Shown here in pieces: positions 1 to 6,934 of a DNA stretch of 64,000 bases. Origin of the DNA: an uncultured Roseburia sp. (GTDB lineage: Bacteria; Bacillota; Clostridia; Lachnospirales; Lachnospiraceae); NCBI GenBank assembly GCA_934317215.1, contig CAKREH010000016.1, forward strand, positions 1 through 64,000, read 5' to 3'. Numbering within the stretch: the stretch's first letter is position 1; every line of letters begins with the position of its first letter. The translations under genes were made by a program, and so were the position numbers. A model generated the notes under the pieces. It ran no database searches. It worked only from the letters and a program-made list of their open reading frames with translations, and was not told the DNA's origin.

Positions 1-3
1 ATG

Positions 4-77
4 GTGGGTATAGCGCAGTTGGTTAGCGCGCCAGATTGTGGCTCTGGAGGCCCAGGGTTCGAATCCCTGTATCCACC
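4..77 (+). tRNA. tRNA-His (GTG)
   Basis: Complete cloverleaf: acceptor stem GTGGGTA pairs with TATCCAC, the anticodon loop TTGTGGC reads GTG, and the T arm carries GTTCGAATC. Base 3 is a G opposite the C at 77, as expected for the extra G-1 of histidine tRNAs. CCA is not encoded. It is the first of three closely spaced tRNAs that probably form one transcript with genes left of the window. Confidence 0.95.
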
Positions 78-146
78 TTTGTTGCGACTAGTGCAACAGG
101 TTTGAAATATGACAACATCTTAGGATGTTGATCTTATATTTCTTGT

Positions 147-218
147 TGGGCTATCGCCAAGCGGTAAGGCACTGGATTTTGATTCCAGCATTCGCAGGTT
201 CGAATCCTGCTAGCCCAG
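147..218 (+). tRNA. tRNA-Gln (TTG)
   Basis: Acceptor stem TGGGCTA/TAGCCCA with discriminator G, D arm with AAGCGGTAAGGC, anticodon loop TTTTGAT reading TTG, T arm GGTTCGAATCC. Second gene of the tRNA cluster, 69 bases after tRNA-His; CCA is not encoded. Confidence 0.95.
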
Positions 219-234
219 CTTAAATTAAAAATAT

Positions 235-307
235 GGGATATTAGCTCAGTTGGTAGAGCACTTGACTTTTAATCAAGTTGTCCGGGGTTCGAATCCCCGA
301 TGTCTCA
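235..307 (+). tRNA. tRNA-Lys (TTT)
   Basis: Acceptor stem GGGATAT/ATGTCTC (with two G-T pairs), anticodon loop CTTTTAA reading TTT, T arm GGTTCGAATCC, discriminator A. Last tRNA of the cluster and directly followed by a terminator. Confidence 0.95.
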
Positions 308-317
308 TTATTTAAGA

Positions 318-357
318 ACGCGGAAGTGTTGATTTTTCAGCACTTCCGTTCTTTTTT
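318..357 (+). terminator. terminator of the tRNA cluster
   Basis: Inverted repeat CGGAAGTG / CACTTCCG, extended by TTGA/TCAG inside, followed by TTCTTTTTT. It closes the His-Gln-Lys tRNA unit. Confidence 0.85.
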
Positions 358-489
358 ATGCTTTTTTGATTGGGTTGGGTGTGGGTTGGAGAGTATCTTT
401 TTTTTTCATGTCCACATTGTGTCCGCAGGATCATGTATCTTATTGATGGCAAGTTAGTGTAATGATAATGTATGCCAAGGGAGGCAAAA

Positions 490-1017
490 ATGAGCCAGTT
501 TTCATCAGATAAACCACAAATATTTATTCCGCCTGCGTTTGAAGATTTTCGCGGATATCTGTCTGTTCCGTATGACAGGGATGTTCCATTTCAGATTCGT
601 CAGATCAACCAGGGATACAGCAGAGAGGCATTTACGCTGCGGGGACTGCATTTTCAGATGGGGGAGCATGCACAGGCAAAAATGGTTTTCTGTCTGCATG
701 GCTCGATTTTTAATGTTGCCGTGGATTTAAGACCGGGAGAATGTTTTGGGTATTCATACAGTGAAATTTTATCTTTTGAAAACCGGAAAATGATGTATAT
801 TCCAAAGGGGTTTGCACACGGGTATCTGACATTGGAGGATGATACGCTGATGCAGTGGTGTGTGGATCAGGATTTTTGCGGGGAGGCAGCACAGGCCGTG
901 CGGTATGATGACCCGGATCTCGTCTGGAAAGGCGACGCATGGCCAAAGGGAGAATATATCATTTCAGAAAAAGATAAAAATGCCATGTGGCTGAGAGAAC
1001 TGCTTTTAGACAGATAA
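490..1017 (+). CDS. dTDP-4-dehydrorhamnose 3,5-epimerase family protein (RmlC-like)
   Basis: A cupin-fold sugar epimerase of the RmlC type, which inverts C3 and C5 of a 4-keto-6-deoxy nucleotide sugar. Family hallmarks are visible: RGLHFQ with the catalytic-type histidine, the VAVDLRPG strand, YIPKGFAHG, and a C-terminal YDDPDL. At 175 residues it has the usual length. The start at 490 is preferred over the in-frame ATG at 472 because GGGAGG at 479-484 sits six bases before it. No rhamnose genes (rmlA, B, D) lie nearby, so the true substrate is uncertain; it could be any 4-keto sugar of the surface glycan encoded further right. Confidence 0.85.
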   Translation: MSQFSSDKPQIFIPPAFEDFRGYLSVPYDRDVPFQIRQINQGYSREAFTLRGLHFQMGEHAQAKMVFCLHGSIFNVAVDLRPGECFGYSYSEILSFENRKMMYIPKGFAHGYLTLEDDTLMQWCVDQDFCGEAAQAVRYDDPDLVWKGDAWPKGEYIISEKDKNAMWLRELLLDR

Positions 1018-1071
1018 GTATATTTAGAAAAAAGTAGATTTTTGCTGTATAGGAATTGATATTTAGACAGA

Positions 1072-1106
1072 TAAAAGAAAAATGCCCCGGGCAGATGTCC
1101 GGGGCA
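1072..1106 (-). terminator. terminator of the minus-strand micropeptide gene
   Basis: On the minus strand GCCCCGG / CCGGGGC (with an outer T-A pair) is followed by ATTTTTCTTTT. On the plus strand the same hairpin lacks a T run, so it mainly serves the minus-strand gene at 1153-1224. A second small hairpin, GGCAG/CTGCC, lies between it and that gene. Confidence 0.75.
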
Positions 1107-1152
1107 CAGATTTCTGGCAGTCAGTCTGCCAAAAAAAGTACTTAAGCTATTA

Positions 1153-1224
1153 TTAACAACCGAGGTTAAAATATTTGCAGATAGCGTTAAATAACTCGGA
1201 ACAGCTATTGAAATTAAAACACAT
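1153..1224 (-). CDS. standalone four-cysteine micropeptide, 23 aa (unrecognised)
   Basis: A 23-codon reading frame with everything expected of a real gene. A promoter lies at 1302-1330. GGAGGA (1232-1237) is seven bases before ATG. The frame ends in three consecutive stops (TAA TAA TAG), and a terminator follows at 1072-1106. The product begins MCFNFNSC and ends NLGC, with cysteines at positions 2, 8, 16 and 23, several Phe and Asn, and almost no charge. It has no signal peptide of normal length and no neighbouring modification enzyme or transporter. I do not recognise the family. It could be a secreted or signalling peptide, a metal- or redox-binding micropeptide, a leader peptide, or the translated part of a small RNA. 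Its neighbours are an RmlC-like gene and a metal importer, neither of which indicates a function. Confidence 0.6.
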   Translation of the reverse strand: MCFNFNSCSELFNAICKYFNLGC

Positions 1225-1301
1225 AGTTTCGTCCTCCTTATTTTTATTTTGATTGCGATGATTCTGCAATCTTTTGTGTGTATCGGCCGATTACATAAAA
1301 G

Positions 1302-1330
1302 ATTGTAACAATTATGTAACATTTTCGCAA
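1302..1330 (-). promoter_or_regulatory. promoter of the micropeptide gene
   Basis: On the minus strand, -35 TTGCGA (1325-1330) and -10 TACAAT (1302-1307) are separated by 17 bases. The predicted leader of roughly 70 nt contains a hairpin GATTGC/GCAATC (1252-1272) before the ribosome binding site. Confidence 0.65.
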
Positions 1331-1419
1331 TAGGAGCATTATGGCAGGAATGGAAGGGATTGGGATGTGAGTTAGTTAGAAAAAATAAAAGTATCAACCA
1401 AATGTCTGTGATAAAAGGC

Positions 1420-1448
1420 TTGTGGTATGACCAGATTTTTGCTAATAT
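1420..1448 (+). promoter_or_regulatory. probable promoter of the CbiMQO operon
   Basis: TTGTGG (1420-1425), 17 bases, TAATAT (1443-1448). The -35 is a moderate match. There is no room for, and no sign of, a cobalamin riboswitch between it and the start codon at 1481. Confidence 0.5.
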
Positions 1449-1480
1449 GTTCAAAGATAAATGAAAGGTGGTATTTTGGT

Positions 1481-2485
1481 ATGCATATGGCAGATGCGCT
1501 TGTAGCACCGGCAGTTGCAACAACAATGTATCTTTGTTCAGCAGCGGCTGGCGGATATTCAGTAAGACAGGTAAGGTCATTAAATGAACCCAAGAAGGTT
1601 CCGGTTATGGGGGTTATGGGAGCGTTTGTTTTTGCAACCCAGATGATCAATTTTACGATTCCGGGAACAGGGTCTTCCGGACATCTGTGTGGTGGAATGC
1701 TTCTCTCTGCATTGCTTGGACCTTATGCGGGATTTCTTACAATGATCGGTGTTCTTTTGATACAGTGTCTGCTGTTTGCAGACGGAGGGCTTTTAGCACT
1801 TGGCTGCAACATATGGAATATGGCATTTTATGGGTGCTTTATCGGGGCTCTGCTGATCTGGAAACCGATGATGCGCCGTGGGGCATCCAAAAAGAAGATC
1901 ATTGCAGCATCGGTACTTGGCTGTGTCCTGACGCTGCAGCTTGGAGCATTTTCCGTTATATTAGAGACGTTAGCTTCCGGTATCACGGAGCTTCCATTTC
2001 AGACATTTGTTGCAGCGATGCAGCCGATCCATCTGGCAATCGGTCTGGTAGAAGGACTGATTACGGCAGCAGTGCTTTGTTTTGTGTATGAGGCAAGACC
2101 GGAGCTGCTCTGGGGAACGGATGAAAGTATACAGAAACAAAAGGCACGTTTTTCTTTAAAAAAGACAGTGGCGGTCCTTGCAGTTTTAACTGTTTTGATC
2201 GGTGGAGGTCTTTCACTGTTTGCTTCAGCGAATCCGGACGGTCTGGAATGGTCTATGGAGAAAGTTGCCGGAACCACAGAGTTAAATGCCAAAGGAGCAG
2301 CATATAAGAAGGCTGCAGATATCCAGGAGCGGACAGCACTGCTTCCGGATTACGCATTTAAAAACAGTGAGAGCATAGCTGGGACATCGTTTTCCGGTGT
2401 GGCAGGGGCAGCGGTAGTTGTGGCTGTCTGTGTTGGCGGCTGTTATTTGTTTAAATTTTTTGGAAAGAATCAGAAGCATGAGTAA
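1481..2485 (+). CDS. CbiM-type nickel/cobalt ECF importer, substrate-binding membrane subunit (CbiM-CbiN fusion)
   Basis: The substrate-specific membrane component of an energy-coupling-factor importer for Ni2+ or Co2+. The start at 1481 is chosen because it gives an N-terminal Met-His (MHMADALVAP), the metal-coordinating end typical of CbiM, with AAAGGTGG upstream; the in-frame codon at 1427 would bury it. About seven hydrophobic segments follow. The C-terminal third carries the PDGLEW motif and a last transmembrane helix, which is the CbiN (PDGLE) part fused on, so no separate cbiN is needed. It overlaps the next gene by eight bases and forms an operon with the CbiQ and CbiO genes. The choice between cobalt and nickel cannot be made from sequence; no cobalamin synthesis or nickel enzyme gene is in view. 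Confidence 0.9.
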   Translation: MHMADALVAPAVATTMYLCSAAAGGYSVRQVRSLNEPKKVPVMGVMGAFVFATQMINFTIPGTGSSGHLCGGMLLSALLGPYAGFLTMIGVLLIQCLLFADGGLLALGCNIWNMAFYGCFIGALLIWKPMMRRGASKKKIIAASVLGCVLTLQLGAFSVILETLASGITELPFQTFVAAMQPIHLAIGLVEGLITAAVLCFVYEARPELLWGTDESIQKQKARFSLKKTVAVLAVLTVLIGGGLSLFASANPDGLEWSMEKVAGTTELNAKGAAYKKAADIQERTALLPDYAFKNSESIAGTSFSGVAGAAVVVAVCVGGCYLFKFFGKNQKHE

Positions 2486-3275
2486 AATTCAAAAGGCAGT
2501 TTCTGAGATTAAAAGTATCGAGGAACTGGCAAATGAAGACAGGTGGGTGAACCAGGTTCACCCACTTGTAAAGTTATGTGTGACAATTTTGTATATAGGG
2601 ACGGTCGTTTCCTTTTCGAAGTATAACCTGAGCGGACTGCTTGTGTTGGCAGTTTATCCGGTTATTCTTTTTATTATGAATGATATTTCGGTAAAGGATG
2701 CGTTGTGGAGAATGCGGGTCGTGCTGCCGCTTGTCTGTGTGGCAGGAATATTTAACCCTTTTTTTGACAGGCAGGCTGTCATGACAGTGGGACAGATTGA
2801 AATTACCGGCGGAGTGATTTCCATGCTGACGTTGATGTTAAAAGGTGTTTTTACGGTTTCAGCATCGTATCTTCTGATCGCTACGACGACGATTGAAAAA
2901 ATCTGCTGTGCACTTGAGATATGTCATCTTCCAAAGTTTCTTGTGATGCAGGTGTGGCTGATCTACCGGTATATTTCCGTTTTGCTGGCAGAAACGCAGA
3001 GGGTCGTACAGGCGTATGAACTTCGTGCACCGGGACAGGAGGGCATTCATTTTAAAGTGTGGGGATCGCTGATGGGGCAGATGCTGCTTCGGAGTATGGA
3101 CCGGGCGGAAATGATTTATGAGAGTATGTGTCTGCGAGGTTTTGATGGGATATTCAGATCAAAAAAAGAGATACGGTTTTGTGCCGAGGATGCAGTGTAT
3201 CTTGTTTTATGGATCGTGATATTTGCTGTATTGCGGTATGTTGCGGTTGGACAGATGATAGGAACGATATTTTAG
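2478..3275 (+). CDS. CbiQ-type ECF transporter transmembrane (T) component
   Basis: The membrane coupling subunit that links the CbiM metal-binding protein to the ATPase. The 265-residue product has several membrane helices and the two short coupling motifs of T components near the C terminus: YELRAPG and MCLRGFDG, the latter corresponding to the family's A-R-G motif. The start at 2478 lies inside the end of the CbiM gene (ATGAGTAA overlap), suggesting translational coupling; an upstream in-frame ATG at 2418 would add a hydrophobic stretch from within cbiM and is rejected. Second gene of the operon. Confidence 0.9.
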   Translation: MSKIQKAVSEIKSIEELANEDRWVNQVHPLVKLCVTILYIGTVVSFSKYNLSGLLVLAVYPVILFIMNDISVKDALWRMRVVLPLVCVAGIFNPFFDRQAVMTVGQIEITGGVISMLTLMLKGVFTVSASYLLIATTTIEKICCALEICHLPKFLVMQVWLIYRYISVLLAETQRVVQAYELRAPGQEGIHFKVWGSLMGQMLLRSMDRAEMIYESMCLRGFDGIFRSKKEIRFCAEDAVYLVLWIVIFAVLRYVAVGQMIGTIF

Positions 3276-3329
3276 CTGACAAAGAAAGATGACGGTTTTC
3301 TGACAGATAAAAAGAGAGGACATAAGTAT

Positions 3330-4064
3330 ATGGGACAGATTAATATAGAAGTAACACATCTGAAATTTTCTTATGAAAAACAAAATCCCATTCTGAAAGA
3401 TATTTCATTTTCAGCGGATGGGCAGGCATCGCTCGGTGTGGTTGGCGCAAATGGGGCAGGAAAGTCAACACTTTTAAAATTACTTGTCGGTCTGTATTTC
3501 CCGGACTCCGGAAGTATCCGCATCGGGGATGTGCCGTTGCAGAAAGAAACGTTAACACAGATCAGAAAAATGGCTGGCTATGTCTTTCAGGATTCCGAGA
3601 GTCAGCTGTTTATGCCGAATGTATATGAGGATGTGGCATTTGCCCCGCAGAATTACGGCCTTCCGGAAGAAGAGGTCGCGTACAGAACGAAAATGGCGCT
3701 TGCTGCAGTCCATATTGAGCATCTTGCAAAAAAACCGATCCACAAATTATCGGGTGGGGAAAAGAAACTGGCGTCGATTGCGACAATCCTTTCCATGCAA
3801 CCGGATATTATCCTGATGGATGAGCCGTCGGCGGCACTTGATCCGCAAAACCGCAGAAATCTGATCCGGGTATTAAATGAATTTTCTTATCTGAAACTCA
3901 TAGCTTCGCATGATCTGGATTTTGTGTGGGATACCTGTGACAGAACAATTTTGTTGTCTGAGGGCAGGATTGTGTGCGATGGAGATACCAGGGAGATTTT
4001 AAGTGATCGCAAGCTGCTGGAGGCACATGGTCTGGAACTGCCGTTATCTTTGTATCGAGAGTAA
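3330..4064 (+). CDS. CbiO-type ECF transporter ATPase
   Basis: The cytoplasmic ATPase powering the metal importer. All ABC motifs are present in 244 residues: Walker A GANGAGKST near residue 40, Q loop YVFQD, signature LSGGEKK, Walker B IILMDEPSAALDP and switch histidine ASHD. It lies 54 bases after cbiQ, preceded by AGAGGA. Only one ATPase gene is present, so the energising module is presumably a homodimer, as in dedicated CbiMNQO systems. Confidence 0.92.
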   Translation: MGQINIEVTHLKFSYEKQNPILKDISFSADGQASLGVVGANGAGKSTLLKLLVGLYFPDSGSIRIGDVPLQKETLTQIRKMAGYVFQDSESQLFMPNVYEDVAFAPQNYGLPEEEVAYRTKMALAAVHIEHLAKKPIHKLSGGEKKLASIATILSMQPDIILMDEPSAALDPQNRRNLIRVLNEFSYLKLIASHDLDFVWDTCDRTILLSEGRIVCDGDTREILSDRKLLEAHGLELPLSLYRE

Positions 4065-4121
4065 ATTGTTTTTTTATTTTGAGCAGCAGAGGTGTGGGGC
4101 AAAACGCAGGTGAAAAAATAC

Positions 4122-4150
4122 TTGCAATTTTATGAGTGCTAAGATATAAT
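4122..4150 (+). promoter_or_regulatory. promoter of tRNA-Leu
   Basis: TTGCAA (4122-4127), exactly 17 bases, consensus TATAAT (4145-4150), ending 13 bases before the mature tRNA 5' end. Confidence 0.8.
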
Positions 4151-4163
4151 GGCAAAGTGGTTC

Positions 4164-4244
4164 GCGGGTGTGGCGGAATTGGCAGACGCGCTAGATTTAG
4201 GTTCTAGTGTCCCCGACGTGCAGGTTCAAGTCCTGTCACCCGCA
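4164..4244 (+). tRNA. tRNA-Leu (TAG)
   Basis: Class II tRNA with acceptor stem GCGGGTG/CACCCGC, anticodon loop TTTAGGT reading TAG, a variable arm built on GTCCCCGACG, T arm GGTTCAAGTCC and discriminator A. CCA is not encoded. It is transcribed alone from its own promoter and terminator. Confidence 0.95.
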
Positions 4245-4254
4245 TTGATTTAAA

Positions 4255-4315
4255 ATAGCCGGAAAGTCGAGATTTTATTGTAAAATCAAGGCTTTCCGGC
4301 TATTGTTTTAATCTA
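4255..4315 (+). terminator. terminator of tRNA-Leu
   Basis: Arms AATAGCCGGAAAG (from 4255) and CTTTCCGGCTATT (to about 4304), with a smaller AT-rich inner hairpin, followed by GTTTTAATCT. Confidence 0.75.
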
Positions 4316-4459
4316 AAATACTCGAATATGTATGATTATGAGTTGCATGGATTGGTGATCTGTATAGTAATACACAGCAGAATTATACGGGATATGAACA
4401 CAGTAAAAAGTGAAACAGATTTTATATGAAAAAGGCGGATAGAAAATCACCAGAAAAAA

Positions 4460-4786
4460 TATATAGGATTCGGGTGTCAAAAGGTGGTTTTCAATTTTGG
4501 GTCTGTCAAATTGCACAAAACCAAACTTGTTTTGTTCCGTTGTCCGAAAATAAGAAAAACTAAGTATGCCTGAATCAGTTTTTCACAGAGTGACGTAAAC
4601 GGCATTCAACGAGCCTTCCATGGCTCGTGAAGCCTTGTTCTGCCGTCCGTGGCAGAACATTACTGTAAATAGACAGGCATACTAAGATTTTCTAATTTTC
4701 TCCCAAAGTCACAAAAACAGTCTCGGCTTTGTGCAATTTGACAATCGCTAAGTTATGAACCACCTTTTGACACCCGAATCTATATA
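4460..4786. repeat. foldback element A, copy 1 (no ORF)
   Basis: A 327-bp near-palindrome without a gene. Outer arms start TATATAGGATTCGGGTG and end CACCCGAATCTATATA and remain complementary for over 100 bp with scattered mismatches. The core (4534-4712) has word GTTCCGTTGT on the left and ACTAAGATTTTCTAATT then CCAAAGTCAC on the right. An inner stem AGTATGCCTG/CAGGCATACT encloses two hairpins, GAGCC/GGCTC (4611-4626) and GTTCTGCC/GGCAGAAC (4637-4658). A second copy with the same core spacing lies at 24367-24652. It sits between the tRNA-Leu terminator and the promoter of the next gene. No transposase is encoded, so a MITE-like element or a structured RNA are both possible. Confidence 0.8.
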
Positions 4787-4926
4787 GGGAAAAAGCAGGG
4801 GGAATTTTGCACGTATTGAACAGGAATGAAAGAGAGCCGCAGCTGGAATGCTGATAACTGGATTATTTATAAAAATGCATAGATAAAAAAGTTAAAAGCG
4901 AAATCCCTGGTAAAAAAGTAAAACAA

Positions 4927-4955
4927 TTGAAGGAATTTGTAAAATATGGTACAAT
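4927..4955 (+). promoter_or_regulatory. promoter of the first chemoreceptor gene
   Basis: TTGAAG (4927-4932), 17 bases, TACAAT (4950-4955): a housekeeping-type promoter rather than a flagellar sigma-D type. The leader before the start codon at 5050 is about 85 nt and contains the direct repeat AAATCTATATA twice (near 4975-5000). Confidence 0.6.
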
Positions 4956-5049
4956 AACAACAAGGAATTTTCAAAAATCTATATAGAAAAATCTATATAT
5001 CATGTTTGTAAACTCCGGAATAAAAGTATAGAAGCGGGAGAAAAGATTT

Positions 5050-6828
5050 ATGAACAATGTGAAAGTACAGACGAAGCTGGTTATCGTAATGTTGGCGACG
5101 ATAGTCGCGCTGGTGTTGTGTGCCATTATTTCATCGGAAAGCATGAAACAGCTGCAGAGTAAAGCACTGGAAACGATGGAAGCAGATGAGCGCGCATCTT
5201 ACGACGAACAGATCAAACAGCAGGTGGACAATGTGATTTCACTTTGTCAGACAATTTACGATCAGTATCAGGCTGGTGTGTATACGGAAGAGGAAGCAAA
5301 GAAATTGGCAGCAGATGAGATCAGACAGCTTCGTTATGGAGATGCCGGATATTTCTGGGTGGATCAGTATGACGGAACCAATGTGGTGCTTTTAGGAAAT
5401 GACACGGAAGGCACCAATCGTATGGAGACGAAAGATGCCAATGGATACCAGATGGTAAAAGAGATCATCCGTGTCGGTCAGGAGGCAGACGGAGGATACA
5501 CGGATTATGTATTCCCGAAAGAAGGAGAGACAGAAGCTTCTCCGAAACGTTCCTACAGTAAGGCATTTGAACCGTTTGGATGGGTGATCGGAACCGGAAA
5601 TTATACGGATTATATTGATGATCAGGTAGCATCAATTGAAAAAGATTTTTCTTCTTATGTTACAGGCAGGATGACACTGTTTATTATCTCAACGTTGATT
5701 GAGGGAACAATAGTAGTTTTATTGCTGATCATGATCATTATCAGCATCGTCAGACCACTGAAAAAATGTATCAGTTCCATCGGTGTCATGGAACAGGGCG
5801 ATTTTTCACAGGCAATGGGAACGGCACTGTTAAAGCGCCGCGATGATTTTGGAAAACTAGCAGCATCTTTAGAGTCCATGAGAAATGAGATGGGCGGACT
5901 GATCGGTGAGGTTAAGAGTCAGGCGACAGAGATTACCGGAATGGTACAGGAAATTGATGCAAATATTCAGGCATTAGACGAAGAAATCGAGAATGTTTCC
6001 GCAACGACGGAAGAACTTGCAGCGGGCATGGAAGAGACAGCGGCTTCCTCCGAAGAGATCAATGCGATGTCCCATGAGATCGAAAGTGCAGCAAAGAGTA
6101 TTGCAACACGTTCACAGGACGGTGCAATGGAGGCAGATGATATCCGTGACCGCGCCGTAGGAATTAAAAAGACAACAACAGAAAATGATAAGCGTACCAA
6201 GTCGATCCATGCCGAGATCAATGAGGGACTGACAAAGGCACTTGAGGATATCAAGATAGTCGATCAGATCGGTGTTCTGGCAGAGTCCATTATGGAGATT
6301 ACCGGACAGACCAACCTGTTAGCACTCAATGCTTCAATTGAGGCAGCGCGTGCAGGAGAGGCAGGAAAGGGATTTGCAGTTGTTGCGGATGAGATCAGGG
6401 TACTTGCCGAGCAGTCAAAGGCAGCAGTTGTACATATCCAGGATGTGACAAAGAATGTTGTGGAATCGGTAACAAATCTTGCAGATGGAGCAAAGAAGTT
6501 GTTAGAGTTTGTTGGAACCGACGTGGTAGACAGTTTTGCGGGATTCTCCAATATGGCGGATTCTTACAGCAATGATGCGGGTAAGATTGATGGATTGGTA
6601 ACTGATTTTTCTGCATCCTCAGAGCAGCTGTTAGCATCGATCAACGGTGTTATGGATGCCATCGGCGAAGTAAGCAAGGCAGCTACGGAGGGAGCAACCG
6701 GTACGAACGATATTGCAGAGAAGACAGGTGTTGTAGTAGAGAAGACAGCCGAGATCAAAGAGAAAGCGGAAGCAGCTCATCATGCAGCAGATAAGTTACA
6801 GCAGAACGTAGAGCATTTTATTGTATAA
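5050..6828 (+). CDS. methyl-accepting chemotaxis protein with single Cache sensor domain
   Basis: A transmembrane chemoreceptor that feeds the CheA/CheW pathway. In order: a short cytoplasmic tail and first helix (residues about 9-29); an extracellular sCache_2-type ligand domain (about 45-195) with the signature GDAGYFWVDQ, a PK-SYSK segment and WVIGTGNYTD; a second helix (about 205-230); HAMP (about 231-285); and a signalling domain whose hairpin tip LNASIEAARAGEAGKGF is near residue 425. It has 592 residues, normal for the class. The start has GCGGGAG upstream. Single Cache domains of this type often bind small organic acids, but the ligand cannot be read from sequence. It faces the second chemoreceptor gene across a shared terminator. 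Confidence 0.93.
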   Translation: MNNVKVQTKLVIVMLATIVALVLCAIISSESMKQLQSKALETMEADERASYDEQIKQQVDNVISLCQTIYDQYQAGVYTEEEAKKLAADEIRQLRYGDAGYFWVDQYDGTNVVLLGNDTEGTNRMETKDANGYQMVKEIIRVGQEADGGYTDYVFPKEGETEASPKRSYSKAFEPFGWVIGTGNYTDYIDDQVASIEKDFSSYVTGRMTLFIISTLIEGTIVVLLLIMIIISIVRPLKKCISSIGVMEQGDFSQAMGTALLKRRDDFGKLAASLESMRNEMGGLIGEVKSQATEITGMVQEIDANIQALDEEIENVSATTEELAAGMEETAASSEEINAMSHEIESAAKSIATRSQDGAMEADDIRDRAVGIKKTTTENDKRTKSIHAEINEGLTKALEDIKIVDQIGVLAESIMEITGQTNLLALNASIEAARAGEAGKGFAVVADEIRVLAEQSKAAVVHIQDVTKNVVESVTNLADGAKKLLEFVGTDVVDSFAGFSNMADSYSNDAGKIDGLVTDFSASSEQLLASINGVMDAIGEVSKAATEGATGTNDIAEKTGVVVEKTAEIKEKAEAAHHAADKLQQNVEHFIV

Positions 6829-6870
6829 GGAATAAAAGTAAATAAGAAGAAATTAACAGGCACAAATAAT

Positions 6871-6920
6871 AAAACAGCGGGTAACAACAAGAACAGAAGT
6901 TGTTATCCGCTGTTTTATTT
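6871..6920. terminator. bidirectional terminator between the two chemoreceptor genes
   Basis: Arms AAAACAGCGGGTAACAAC (6871-6888) and GTTGTTATCCGCTGTTTT (6899-6916) give a long stem with A/T runs on both sides, suited to ending both convergent transcripts. Confidence 0.85.
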
Positions 6921-6934
6921 ATGACATATGAGAT

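Noticed and set aside
1320..1480. Cobalamin riboswitch before the metal importer
   Set aside because: The space is too short and no B12-box-like or multi-stem pattern is visible.
867..1580. Long minus-strand open frame (237 codons) across the epimerase end and the CbiM start
   Set aside because: It overlaps two well-supported genes, has no ribosome binding site, low-quality composition, and contains the micropeptide terminator and promoter in a different frame.
4460..4786. Insertion sequence
   Set aside because: Terminal inverted repeats are present but there is no room for a transposase; kept as a non-autonomous foldback element.
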